Shown here piece by piece: positions 52,756 through 64,000 of a DNA stretch of 64,000 nt. The stretch is taken from assembly GCA_932294295.1 (NCBI GenBank), contig OW028580.1:8523374-8587373 (forward strand). The letters run 5' to 3'. The translations under genes and the position numbers were made by a program. Below the pieces are notes generated by a model. That model ran no database searches, was not told the origin of the DNA, and saw only the letters and a list, made by a program, of their open reading frames with translations. The stretch is from Alitta virens. Lineage: Eukaryota > Annelida > Polychaeta > Phyllodocida > Nereididae. Positions within the stretch are counted from its first letter, which is position 1, and every line of letters starts with the position of its first letter.

Positions 52756-53985
52756 CATGCATGCCATTTGATGTGCATCCAGATATTCAAAATTTAGTGA
52801 GAAAAGCTAATGATGACTTAAAAATGTCAATAAATGGTTTTCGTGCAATAAAGTATCCCTAAATGTCATAAAAACCAAATATGTTATATTTGCAAATAAA
52901 GTAAACTCAAAGTAAATTCCCTAGAAAATTTTGAAATTCTTGTAAATAAAATGAAGATTGAAAATACTAAAGAGATTAAATTCTTTGAGTAACTCTACAA
53001 GATGACTTAACCTGGACCTCACACATTCATGATAAATGCAAGAAAGTTTCCCATACTAGCAGTCCTAAAAATATATAAATATATTTACCTAAACACACAC
53101 TAAAAACTATCTATAATGCGCTCATTGAATCTCATTTAGCATATGCTATCACTACCTGGGCTAACTTACTAAATAGTGCACTAAAGAGATTAAACTTACT
53201 CCAAAAAAGAGCAATTAGAACCATTAACAAGGAAAAATAGAATAGCCACACTGAACCTCTTCTTAAAACTTCAAAAATCCTCAAAATAAATGATTGCTAT
53301 AAGATAAAATGTACACTGTATTATAAAAAAAGGGCATACTACCAAATCACCATAGATCACAGCTATTAACAAAAGCTAAATATTTACAGAACAATATACA
53401 TACACGCCATTTACATGATATACATATTTTCCCCATAAAACCTGAATAAGATAAAATGCTACTGAATTATAGTGTTGGTACAATTTGGAATAACTTGCCA
53501 GAAAGCCTCAAGTCATAAAGTAATATATCACAGTTTTCCTTTTCCAAACAGCTAAAGAAATTCTACCTTTCTCAATATCAGGATAATTGTAATGTAGAAA
53601 ACTGTTACACATGCAATAGGTAAATTCATCCAATTTTATCTATTTGTCAAACCTTCTTCCTTCATAAATTAAGAATTAATCTCCTATTGATATTTGTAAT
53701 TGACATATATCGCAACTGCTGATATTTAAAATTTGTATGTAAAATGTAACTTATGACATGACGTGTATTCATATTCATCCTCATCTTCATTCACTCTCAT
53801 CACCATACTTTCCCAGGGCCATACAACCTTCAAGCATTGCTTTTATGTGTGGACCCTGGCAACTTACATAATATCATTATATCTATTTGGTATATTGTAA
53901 CCTTGTATTGCAAATATCACTGTAATTGCCAAAACATTTTATAAATTCAATTCAATTCATTTATTCATTCAAATTCAGATGTTAG
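52756..53985 (+). mobile_element. LINE post-RT region and 3' UTR
   Basis: Broken frames read ILQVTLQDDLTWTSHIHDKC-like, then LKTIYNALIESHLAYAITTW and LLQKRAIRTINKEK, the standard end of CR1/Jockey-type RT proteins. A 3' UTR follows (53700-53940), ending in ATTCAATTCAATTC repeats. It carries many stops. Confidence 0.7.
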
Positions 53986-55014
53986 CGAGTCAGCAAAATT
54001 AAACAATGCTGACACTAAAACCTATCTATGGTCTGTCAGTAAATTCTAAGAACACAGTTTCCCCTGACAGTCAGAAAGAATGAAATTACATAGGCATTCT
54101 GACATCAGCAAGAAAGCCTATATTGGACCCTATTGAAATTTTGTGAAACTGCTGCTCAGTCTATGTCTTGTCAGTAAGTTGTCAATAATGGTGTCCTCCT
54201 GACTGTCAGTATGAATGACATTAATGAGCATCCTAACGTTAGGAAGGTGACAAAAAGTTAAGCACGTTGACATCAGCAGTTTCTTTAAGAACCCAAAATA
54301 TTTCTCGGTTTTTATATGACAATTATTGTTGAATATTTTAAAAACACAATTGCGCTCACCTGCTTGGATTTCTTGACTCATTACAGCTGTGACAGAAAAC
54401 TTCTTATTTATTTATCACACAGCTCAGATAAGGCACTATCAGACATGCTGACTGCATCGGAATGCGTTTTTTTATAGTTCTTATCAGATCTAGCCAGAAC
54501 CGGCTTACATTGCATTAGATGAGATGTAGGTTCGTAACGACATGCATACGAATTCGTCGAATTTGATATTTTTGACATAGTTTTTTCAACAAACACATTA
54601 GAATACCTTATTTCATATGTACTGGTGGACTGCTCTTTTTACGATTGTGTCACATTCAGATATGGTTGATTTCTTCCAATTTTAATAAATTTTTGTGCCA
54701 TTTTCGACTTGATAATCCATCCACCTAGTTCAACTAAAACTCACTAGAGGGCTCCGGCGACATCACAGCGCCACCTAGATGCAATAATGCAGATACATAT
54801 CTAATATTTTAGCTTCATTACAACTGTGGAACAGTCGTGTGGAAATGGTTAATTTACTTATTTTAATTCTGAAATTGAGAAAACTACGGTCTTGCCAGCG
54901 CTATTCTGTGTGAATCCTGTGATCCACCAGGGGCGTTGAAACGTCGCAGGAGCCCTCTTGTAACTTTTGGCAGAACTAGACGGCCATGTTTGTCATAATG
55001 CTGTCATGAAATCA
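53986..55014. other. AT-rich DNA, no gene supported
   Basis: TGTCAGTAA and CTGACAGTCAG-type words repeat loosely at 54030-54250. Open frames at 54130-54600 (minus) have no domain. CGGCGACATCACAGCGCCACC near 54760 is the only GC-rich patch. Confidence 0.35.
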
Positions 55015-55240
55015 AGTAAACATGAGATCAAAAATAGTGTAGAAATCGATGATAATTGGAAGAAATCAACCATATCTGAGCGTGATACAGAAAAAAGGTA
55101 TGTCTAACCCTAGAGCAGGTCTATTTCGTGTGGCAAAAGTTTATTAAAAGGCTAGTTCCCACACAAGCCGAAAATTCATATTTTTTCGTCTAGGACCTTG
55201 TTACCCTGTCCTGTGGACAGGGGACTTGTAGCTATATCAG
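55015..55240 (+). repeat. Dispersed repeat R-C, copy 2
   Basis: Longer copy of the repeat at 36204-36360 (GAAGAAATCAACCATATCTG, AGGTATGTCTA, TGTCCTGTGGACAGGGGACT). Confidence 0.65.
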
Positions 55241-55829
55241 ATCCAACGAAAAAAAACTGTTTATAATGTGCAATACCTTAATAGAATCATAACAAATTAA
55301 GCCTTCGAACACCCTTCTTAATATATAGGGTAAAGTTGGGTAATATTGGCAGCAGTATAATATGGGCACCTCGCAGAAACTGAAAGGCATCAGTGGTACA
55401 TGCTCACACCAGGTGGAAATTTCAAATATATTTAAGGTGGAGCTGACAGCACATTTAACGCTGCTATCGTTTTCATGCAATGCAGACTTAAATATTGTTA
55501 AGGGGAAAGGCCTGTAGAATGTACTAATATTTCCCTGATGTTTCTTTCATAGCGAATACTCTTTTCTTCTATTCTCACTCATTTACAATGGCACTGTGAT
55601 GTCAGAAATTCTCAGCCTAAAATGCAAGGGCTGTGGGGTAATTTGGGCATTATCCTAATAAATGCAACTAAAATGTCAACTAGAATCTTAACAGCTACTA
55701 GAAAGACTAAACATAAATTAGTAGTAATACTGATTGTCAAGCAAAAAATATCATGCAAAAAAAAAAATATCAAATGTGGATAACATCAGGTCATTGTTCC
55801 AGTACTAGAGAACAACAAACGAGCCTAGT
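55241..55829. other. AT-rich DNA, nothing recognised
   Basis: The words TAATATTGGCAGCAG, TAATATGGGCACC and TAATTTGGGCATT hint at an old repeat. No gene. Confidence 0.3.
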
Positions 55830-55895
55830 TCCAGGTAGCTCAGTTGTTGCACATTGGCATTCCAAAAGGAACTGGGTACAAATCCTTTTGTGGGA
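55830..55895 (+). mobile_element. tRNA-like SINE head
   Basis: GGTAGCTCAGTTGTTGCA is an A box, and GGGTACAAATCC a degraded B box 34 nt later. The tRNA fold is incomplete. Confidence 0.5.
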
Positions 55896-57304
55896 ATCTT
55901 GGTTGCCATACTATATTAATAAAATACAAGATTGTATTTCTGAATAATATCTTTGCTTAGACATCTGTTATAAATAACGATGTAAAACAGCTAGTGATGA
56001 GTCTAAATCTTTTTATCCCGATTGCATGTTAGCAAAACACATTTTTCTAAGGAGTACAGTGCCAAGTTAGTCTGCATGCCATGTGAAGCTGTTCTTCTGA
56101 GGCCTGGGTTCAAGTTCACTCTTGACTGGGAATTTTTACTCATAGATTATTTTAAAAATGTTACTTTGTTTTATATCATCTGATAACATTGTAAACCGTG
56201 CCAAAAATAAATTGATCCTCCTTTTGATTCTACCACTTGTAAGGGTACCTATCATCAATTAATCATACATCCAGAGAGTTCCACCTCACCAAATTTGGTA
56301 ATTTGTTTCTCTAATACCAAAGATATATTATATGTAACTGCAAGCTCCATGTAACAGAAAACCACACAGAATGGCTTATCATATAATTACTTTTCTGATG
56401 ACACCAATCTTTTGGTATCCACGGCAAACAAATGCTGCTATGGCCACCTTGTTAACAACTATACTGCACTAAAGATAAATGACATTTACTAGAAAAATCT
56501 GAAATATTTTTACCCCATGTTTTTTTAAAGATATTACAATGTTCCTGAATTACCATATCATAAAGACCCATGGGGGTTAAGGTCGAGGCCACCAAAGTTC
56601 ATTATAAATATGGAAACTTTGGTGGCTATTTTTTGTTTTGATGCAGGGAATATACCTTAAATAATTGGTGTTACCTAGCAGGAAACTAATTAAATAGTCT
56701 ATCATAATATATTATGAATGCTTATGGGCAGTTCCACCATGAATGTCCGGTCATTTATTTTATTTATTTTTTTGCTGTCCACTTCATGAGTGACAAAAGT
56801 AAGCCCCTTTTGGGCAAGGTACAGTCAGCATAAGTCATTGGTAAAATAATCTATCAATCAATGTTAGCACAAAATTTCTTAAAATTTTGTTTCTCAAACT
56901 TTTGTACGGCAGCATAAATCAACAATTATATGGGAATTGTTTTTGGTCATCACTGCCATCACTCCAGGTGTTTCTTGATTAGTATTGTATTGGGAAATTT
57001 TATCACCTTTAAACCAAGATACAATGTATTGTCAACATTAATCAGTCCAAGGCAAAAACAGCGGGCACTAGCAAAGACACATCAGAGCCAACATTTGAAT
57101 TAAAACGGATTGTTTATTCATGTCTATTAAATCTACAATAGCATAAGATGTATTAGTGGTTGATTTACTCTGCTATGTGGCATTTGGGCGTTTTATTTCA
57201 CTGCATTATTCTCAAACGTTAAAATACAAATAATAATATCAATGTCAAATTACACAAAGTTCCAAGTGCCTTATAGTTTGTCTTTAGTCTTCAGTCCAGT
57301 TTCC
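55896..57304. other. AT-rich DNA, 3' flank of MS4A-like gene B
   Basis: A hairpin GCCACCAAAGTT / AACTTTGGTGGC lies at 56589-56630. Another tRNA-like word (GGGTTCAAGTTC) lies near 56106. Minus-strand AATAAA signals near 57113 and 57193 could end gene B transcripts. Confidence 0.4.
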
Positions 57305-60230
57305 TCAGTAACCAGCTTCTTGGCTTTTGCTGTAAGATGGCGTTTGAACAGTAGTTGCTATGCCAGTGTTGCCACTTGTCAGGACAAGATTTTGCCCTGT
57401 GGCTCCACCTAGCAGTTGGACCTGGTTGGTCAGTGCTAAAGTTGGAAAAAGAAGCCAAAATGAGTCTAAGGAAATGGACCTCACCCATGGAGTAACACGA
57501 GGTTTCGCAAATCTCATAATTTATCATCGCAAATATCTGTGGTAGTCATCTGAAGTAACTGACATGTTACCAGGTGAACATTGTTCTGAGATTTGCCATC
57601 ATCAGTTGACATCATGCCGATGTCAAGTCCATGTGGCATGTTATTGGGAAACTTAGACGGAGTAGCAATGAAATACACAGCGATCACAGGACTAGAGTAA
57701 TTGTGTGATCACTGTGTATAAAAAAAAAACTCTTTAGCAGTTATCCTATATATGCCAATATTATTTAGTTATATCTTTATAATTTTGTAACTTTAATTCA
57801 TGGAAGATATTTTAGATATTAAATTTAAATGGCTTACTTTGAGGATGAATGTAGCATGGGACAAATCCACCATAGGTATAGCCATTCTGGACAGCACCAA
57901 ACAGATTAGCCTGCAAGCAGATAATCATAAAATGTATATATAAAACATCTATTGCACCTGATTAAAAGTGCATAGCAGTCTGCTAATCAATCTTTCTTTA
58001 TTCATTTTTTTTCATCTGTAGACTACCTGCACAGGGGGTTTGTTGCAGCAACCTTGACAGCAAAGAATTGACTGGGTCAGAGCGAAGACAAATTCACCAA
58101 GTCCAAACAAGATGAAGAAGGATGACATGACAATATGGGGTGTCTGAAATAGCCAAATATGTCAGTTTCCATATTATATATCAAATATTAATAGCACTGA
58201 ATCTGCCTCGAACAGGTTCATGAGCCCCTCACCAAAAATACAACATGAGCTTATAAAAACATTTGCCAATTAACATATAATTTCATCAAATGAAAAGCTG
58301 TATGACAATGTACAGTTGAATCCATATTATCATGATTTTCTTGGTATATTATGATTCAAAACAGTATGTAATTACCCAATATTGAAAACTCCAAGTACAG
58401 TAATAGGTACTCAGTTTACTGTTACAGAGTAGGATAACTACCAAACAGATATTTCATACACAGCGATCACAAGATTACTCTAGTCCTGTGATCGCTGTGT
58501 ATTTCATTGCTACTCTGTAACAATAGACTGAGTATAAGTGATTGATGTCAAGCAAGAACAATTTTCTCTTCCATGAAACAGCTTCTTTTCGTTTTTATAG
58601 TCACTACCTTTATAATCTGGCACGTGCATGTTTAGGCTACCAGAAGCAATGTCTTAGAGATCTTTCAACTGTTACAAAAGCATGTCAACCCAAAGCTATC
58701 CATTACTAGCTGGCTAGTGTTGTGAAATAAAATTTGAAAAAATAGTTTACCTTTTGTGAAAAGTTGTGACAATAGTAGTAAAAGTTATAATCATGACAGC
58801 CAACAGCAATGCTCAGCGCCCCCTGGGTGACAATGCTGATAACACAGAGACAGGAGAAGATTGACAAGACCATGGTGGTGATCACCTTAAATAGAAGAAT
58901 AATTATAAAGAAAATGGAGAAAGAAAAGAGCATATCAAAATCAATACTTTTTTTACAATTTCAAATTTAGTATAACCATAGGTATTTGCCAACACATATA
59001 CTTTAACGGGGGCATCTCATGAGGCAGTAACAGCCAATCAGAATGTGGCTGAATACATTAGGAAATAACCTGAGCAACTGGCCAATTATAGGCCATATGT
59101 GTTACACAACAGATCATAACTATCTGGATTTGCAGCACATGGTTCTCCAAACCAATAACAACATCATTTAAAGTTTGTGAAAGTTATAAACATGATGGCA
59201 AGTTATTTTTTAGTTTATCAGCTAGACTTAAGTACAAAATTTGTCTAATACCCTATAGACTAGCTTATGGCATTGAATGTCTAACAGTGAAATTGCTGAT
59301 CAATTAGTTCAGTGTGCATTGAGTACACTCAATTCTTATGAGTAGCAGTATATGTAAACCAAGATTGCTCAGTTAGGTCATTTAATTGGCTTCAAGCTGA
59401 TAGCACACCATGCTTGGGAGATATTGGCCTATCAGGAAGCACTATCATGTCTGTAGATGGTGAAATATGCTAATTATTTGGCCAATATGGATGAGAATTT
59501 AACATTCCCAGTAGACAGGTAAGGAATTTCCCAAAAATAAATGTTAAATACCCATAAATAATGAAAGTTATCACTTAGAATTAATTTTGTGTATGATATT
59601 GCAATTTTTGAAACGCCTGTGGTAAAACAATAGCAAAGAAAACTGGCCATCTGTATTTCACAATAACAGATCAACTGTGTCAATGGATCTAAGCTTTTGC
59701 ATTGGCGCACACTTTTTTTAACAGTTGATGCTGAGGCAAGCGGATAATACATTAAATGAAACTTGGCTTTATATATAGGTGGTGGATTAGGGTTTTACAT
59801 CCTGTATTTCTGACCTAATCAGAACAGGCAGGGACCATGGCAATGAGACGATGGATGAAACAGCTGGTTTTATATGTAAAAGCAGGATAAGGCAATAAAA
59901 ACGATGTGATTATACATACAGTGCATCTATTGGGATTGCAGCCTGCTCCGAGTCCAAAAGCTCCTGCAATAATTATCTGAGAAAAAAAGAAAGTTGTTTA
60001 TGGCAAGAATGTTGACAAGAATGTTGAAAATGTAGCCTGATGTGGCTATACTTAAGCGTACTCACAAATGGGGCTGCCCACCATCCAGTACTAATTAGCC
60101 ACACGGAATTGTAGTCAAGGACAGCAATTCCAATGTTCAGGCCAATCAGGAGAACAGCCATGACAATCTGCATAACGCCCATGACTTTGGATGCTCCTCG
60201 CTTGTAATTAGCATATGCGCCAGAACTAGT
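57305..60230 (-). CDS. MS4A/CD20-like four-pass membrane protein, gene B (5' incomplete)
   Basis: Exons (minus): 60230-60066, 59976-59920, 58885-58751, 58143-58027, 57910-57838, 57435-57305. Sizes 165, 57, 135, 117, 73 and 131 nt match gene A (165, 57, 138, 120, 73, 185) with the same phases; 678 nt encode 225 residues and a stop. TM1 is GVMQIVMAVLLIGLNIGIAV, TM2 spans GWWAAPF / IIIAGAFGLGAG, TM3 is MVLSIFSCLCVISIVTQGAL, and TM4 is HIVMSSFFILFGLGEFVFAL, followed by CCQGCC. The tail ends TVQTPSYSKSQEAGY and lacks the PPxY of gene A. The first exon begins in phase 0, so an N-terminal coding exon must lie further upstream; I found none before the window end. The LINE at 61.6-64 kb may lie in that intron. 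Confidence 0.82.
57658..57725. mobile_element. Palindromic MITE, copy 1 (last intron of gene B)
   Basis: ATACACAGCGATCACAGGAC is mirrored by GTGTGATCACTGTGTAT around CTAGAGTAAT, preceded by GAGTAGCAATGAA. It equals the complement of the copy at 58452-58530. Confidence 0.75.
58452..58530. mobile_element. Palindromic MITE, copy 2 (inverted, intron of gene B)
   Basis: ATACACAGCGATCACAAGAT, then TACTCTAGTCC and TGTGATCGCTGTGTATTTC, then ATTGCTACTCTG: the same element in inverted orientation 0.8 kb away. Confidence 0.75.
58886..59375. other. Intron of gene B, nothing recognised
   Basis: AT-rich; no coding or structural signal up to repeat R-B. Confidence 0.35.
59376..59640 (+). repeat. Dispersed repeat R-B, copy 2 (intron of gene B)
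   Basis: Colinear with 29935-30290 but without its internal tandem duplication. Confidence 0.7.
59775..59860 (-). mobile_element. Single diverged unit of the 67-bp SINE 3' region
   Basis: GATTAGGGTTTTACATCCTG, TAATCAGAACAGGCAGGGAC and GACGATGGATGAAACAGCT match 17190-17280. It shows that the 67-bp unit exists as a single copy elsewhere. Confidence 0.65.
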
Positions 60231-60789
60231 CTGAAATATGAATTGAAGTTGAAATGAAAATTAAGATTATCACAAAGGAGTAGCATACTTGTAATGGCAC
60301 AACTATAATCATGGCTAAAATTGGCCACTATAGATGCACCACTTTTGCAGATTGGCCGATTTTCCGATAGGCAACACCATCGAACTTTGGTGTAGCATTA
60401 ACCCCACACAACTCTCAGACTGCTGACTGTCTTAATATGCACCATCTGTTCAATTATCATTCCTTCAGTGGTTGGCAGGGGAGGTTGGTGGTGGGATAAT
60501 GCCAGTGCATCAGCTAGGTGGACTCAAGTTAGATATTCAACTCCAAACTGCAAATTTATGCTTGCCGATGAAAGGATCTCTCCCTTTAGAGGCTTTTTCT
60601 GAGAAAATCGACCCAATATGAAAATATTTGGAATGTGGTAGATCATGCATTTCGATCAAATTATCAGAATATGTAAAAGTGTGGTACCAAACACTATTCC
60701 AAAAATATCATGGCTCAGTGGCAAGTGGTTGCCATGGTTGGAATATTAAAATATTTTGGGCTGTTTCACCAAGTCCTATGTTTTAGCAC
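60231..60789. other. AT-rich DNA upstream of the first visible exon of gene B
   Basis: No N-terminal MS4A exon (Met, Pro/Gln-rich, phase 0 donor) is recognisable here. Confidence 0.4.
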
Positions 60790-61070
60790 TGTTTTAATGC
60801 CCTCGAAGGTCCTAGGCCTCCACGCAGCAAGGGTGGAAACACTTGGGGTGAAGTCCTCTATCCCCAGTGGCTAAAACAGGACAGTGCGCATTGCACAAGC
60901 TGCTCCAGCTATCCAACACAGACAATTATTGATTTTTTACATGCTTCTGGTTTCTACTACCAACTATAAATAATCAATCTTACCCTAGAGAGCCTCTACA
61001 TAGCCCACTCAGGTGCTGATGAGGCGTTAAACAATAACACTAACTAACTAACTAACTTAGCACTGTTTTA
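60790..61070 (+). mobile_element. SINE-like element with (AACT)n tail
   Basis: CAGGTGCTGATGAGGCGTTA with AACAATAAC is followed by AACT repeats at 61050-61066. This 3' structure is usual for invertebrate SINEs. Confidence 0.5.
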
Positions 61071-61590
61071 ATAAGAAAAAAAAGGTCAACTTAAGAGTTG
61101 AATATTTCTCATCGAGATGCTCTCCAAGACATTGTATTCATATCATCAGATGAGATAACATCTCTACTTTCAATTCCAGTAATAAAATCATGGTGCTCGT
61201 GAGAAAGGAAGCTCCTAGAGCCTTAAATAATTAGAGAATTTAACTTCCGAGTGTCTTGCAGAAGATATATTGGCCTAGCCTGTCACGACATTGTTGTACA
61301 TTTTACTCAATAATTTTGGCATTTTCCAACCTATTTTCACAATTTTTTGCCGCGGTGTGACGATTTCGACGATTTACGCAAAATCGGGACGTACATTATT
61401 TTGTTTACAAAATATTGTCCTTCAATCAATTACAAAGACACCATTATATACTCTATGAAGAAATATATTTCAACTTTCCCTACACTCTCAATTAACTATA
61501 CCACAAATTGAAGGAGTCATAATCGTGATGGATGTATCTGACATTTGCAGGGCATAACTTCTGCTTGAATACAGATATAGCATTAATGAA
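61071..61590. other. AT-rich DNA, nothing recognised
   Basis: No coding signal or repeat copy recognised in this stretch. Confidence 0.35.
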
Positions 61591-62186
61591 GGTACCAGAA
61601 CTCAGAACAACTTTATTTAATCAATAACATGTGAAAAAATGTAATTGATTGGGGCCCCTTATATGACAGTTGTCTGTCGCTGGCAAGGGGAGCACCCAGT
61701 TAATATTTAAAATAGAAACATTTAAACACAGGCATTCATTAAGGAAAGGAGGAAATAAAAACTACATATTAAACTTAATAATATAAACACCAAAAATCTT
61801 ATGAAGAGAAGAATGAGGGAGAGGACGCAGTTGAGAAAAAGCCATCCATGTAAAATCATATCATTTAGGCTTTCTGATGTTTCACTTCAGTGACAGATAT
61901 AACAATTCCTAAGTGTGCAAAAATTCACTGTACACATTTAGGAAATATTTCTTTACATATTGCTTGAAACCATTAAAACTATGAGTTTGTATCTTATCTG
62001 TAATTATGGATGGTGTATCATTAAAAGTCTTGGGAATTCTGTATCTCAGGCTATATTTCATGAAAGTATGCTTAATATGGGGTAATTGATAATTATTAGA
62101 ATGTATTGTAAAGTGTAATTAAAGTGGTTTTTGGCAAAAAATGTTTCAATTTATTCATAATGCCGGAAATTCTAGCTAGGTTTTAT

Positions 62187-62924
62187 TTAGTCAAACTGAT
62201 TTGATACACCTGTAGTCACACACGTAAATTCCGAAACAGTTTCGTTTAAAATTACCTGCTGTTTACGATTTTCTAAATAACCTTTCATTAACTTTAAGGA
62301 GATGCCATGGTAACCATAATATTTTAATTTAGAAATTAATATTTTGTGATCCAAGCAATCAAAAGCCTTAGAAAGGTCTAAAAATATATTTAAAGGTATT
62401 TGTTTCTTATCCATTTGAATTAAAATTTTATCAACAACAGCAAGTGCTCCAAGTTCAGTGGAGTGACCTGGCCTAAATCCATATTGGTGACTATAGAACA
62501 AATTTAATTTGGAAAAGTGCTCCTGGATTTGACTATGCATCACTCTTTCAAAAACTTTTGAAATACTGGATAATAAAGAAATGGGTCTATAATTATCAAA
62601 TAAAGACTTTTCTCCCTTTTTGTACAATGGTATTACTTTAGCTAATTTTAGTTTATCGGGAAATATGCCAGTATACAAATTTTGATTAATAATTAAAGTT
62701 AAACAGTCAGAAATTTCACAGGTAATCAATTTTAATAATTTATTTAAAAGGCCATACACTTCACTGCTTGTTTTAGGTTTTAACTGGTTTATTATTTTGA
62801 TTACATAATTTTTTTCCAAGCATTTAAAGTGAACATTTTGTGAGACTGGTGATGTTAGGTACTCTTCAAAGGATCGATTTTGGGGACAAACAATGTTTTC
62901 TGCTAAATTACAGCCGATGTTCAC
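62187..62924 (-). pseudogene. LINE reverse transcriptase, first half
   Basis: 245 open residues containing LAKVIPLYKKGEKSLFDNYR, PISLLSSISKVFERVM, YGFRPGHSTELGAL, LDLSKAFDCLDHKILISKL and ENRKQQVILNE, the consecutive RT motifs of CR1/Jockey-type elements up to the TTGV site. The downstream GxPQG and YxDD boxes are lost. Confidence 0.85.
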
Positions 62925-63204
62925 AAAATATTTGTTGAATTCATTGGATATTACTTCAGGATCTGTAAATATTTGACCACGAATGAGAACAAAATTTGGG
63001 AATTCCTTCTTTTTTTTAGTTCTACTTAAAACCAGGTTTTTTAATGTCGTCCTTAAAATTTTCGAAACGTGAGTGATAATACATTCTTTTTGCTAAACAA
63101 ATATTTTGCTGCAGGATACGATTATAGACCTTTAAATTCGACTTTTTCGAATTGTATGAATGATGAACTGAACTTGTCTTTTTTAAATCTGCATCAAGTT
63201 AATC

Positions 63205-63897
63205 TCAAAATTTAATGGATCTAATGTTTCCATTGGTTATCCAATTACATTTTTTATGTCTGTATTTCTTAAATTTGACTATTTTAACAGGAAAATGTCT
63301 TTGAATAGCTAAAGTTAATTTTTCATTTAACATATCATAGTTATCATTTTGATTTGAAAGGAGATCAGTATTAAATTCAGATGAAGAAAAATATGTGGCT
63401 ATTTCCGCTTTGAAATTTGCAATGGCTTCTTGATTATTTGGATACAATTTAACATATCTTTTGTCAGAAAAATTTAGAAACATATAGACAAAAGTTATTA
63501 AACATGGCTGATGGTCAGAGATATTATGCCATAAAATGCCAGCAGTTGCTTCAGACAAGCCACTTGACCTTTTTGCATAAATATTATCAATTATTAATGT
63601 ACCACTGTGGTCGGTCTGCCTGGTTGGAAAGGTTATTTTCGGTATAAATCCATTTGATAACATATATTCAAAGTAATCTCTAATATGTTCATTAACATGC
63701 ATTTTCAATAAATATAAATTGAAATCACCAGTAATTACTACTTCATGTCTGGTGTTCTGTAATGAACTAATTATTTGGTTAATTTCTTCAATAAAAGTTT
63801 TATAATTATCAACATTGTCGCGAGGAGGTCTATTTATGTTTCCTATTTTCACACAATTCAATGAATAATCCATCCCAGATATTTGCTGCACTAACAA
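63205..63897 (-). pseudogene. LINE apurinic endonuclease part
   Basis: 230 open residues with NINRPPRDN, VITGDFNLYLL, IIDNIYAK and ISDHQPCLITF, the order of motifs in the APE-type endonuclease that nicks target DNA. Frame changes and stops between 63205 and 62924 separate it from the RT part. The N-terminal motifs may lie beyond the window. Confidence 0.8.
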
Positions 63898-64000
63898 ATT
63901 AATATCTTATACTGAAAGAGTTCATGTGAATAGATAGCTACTCCACGATCCTCTATAAATTGGTGCTTGTAACTTTGTTGTAATTTTGTTGTAAGATAAT

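Larger units (their letters stand above)
61591..64000 (-). mobile_element. Non-LTR retrotransposon (LINE) with internal deletion
   Basis: On the minus strand: endonuclease (63897-63205), RT first half (62924-62187), C-terminal end (about 62090-61909, e.g. YRIPKTFNDTPSIITDKIQ) and a 3' UTR to ~61600 (ACTTTATTTAATCAATAAC on the plus strand). The RT catalytic box and the following domain are missing between 62187 and 62090, so the copy carries an internal deletion. The 5' end runs off the window. Confidence 0.8.

Overview
The window is AT-rich, intron-bearing animal nuclear DNA. Short exons with GT..AG junctions and conserved phases, TATA boxes, AATAAA signals, many SINE and LINE copies, DNA transposons and microsatellites exclude a bacterial or organellar source. 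The mixture (a multi-copy MS4A/CD20-like gene, a secreted LamG-like family, PIF/Harbinger, Crypton-like, Ty3/gypsy-like and several LINEs) suggests an invertebrate, possibly a non-vertebrate deuterostome. I cannot name the species.

Layout. 0.2-11.9 kb, minus strand: a secreted Cys-rich/LamG-like gene whose exons 1-4 (11853-10033) are split from the LamG exon (2397-1693) by a 7.6-kb intron. That intron holds a decayed Ty3/gypsy-type element, a LINE 3' end and an integrase fragment. 12-21 kb: broken relatives of that gene (12.9, 15.8-16.0 and 20.6-20.9 kb), a 1.7-kb direct duplication of its 3' end, a SINE-borne 67-bp minisatellite and a palindromic MITE. 21-28 kb: mostly SINE and LINE debris. 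28.1-34.2 kb, plus strand: a second LamG-like gene with intact splice phases but several stops and frameshifts. 34.8-36.2 kb: an orphan MS4A-type last exon and a Crypton-like fragment. 39.7-46.5 kb, minus strand: a complete seven-exon MS4A-like gene. 46.9-52.3 kb: two nested PIF/Harbinger elements, the inner one with a complete convergent gene pair and nearly identical terminal repeats. 52.8-54 kb: a LINE tail. 57.3-60.2 kb, minus strand: a second MS4A-like gene whose first coding exon is not visible. 61.6-64 kb: a LINE with its endonuclease but without the second half of its reverse transcriptase.

How it fits together. Two small gene families are duplicating and decaying here amid dense transposons. 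The LamG-like family keeps an unusual architecture: signal peptide, Cys-rich exon, LamG-like exon, 15-nt micro-exon and short tail, with all junctions from the Cys-rich exon onward in phase 1. The two MS4A-like genes share all internal exon sizes and phases to within one codon. The Harbinger pair (MADF-type DNA-binding protein plus DDE transposase) forms an apparently complete mobile unit whose two genes converge on a roughly 0.9-kb imperfect palindrome.
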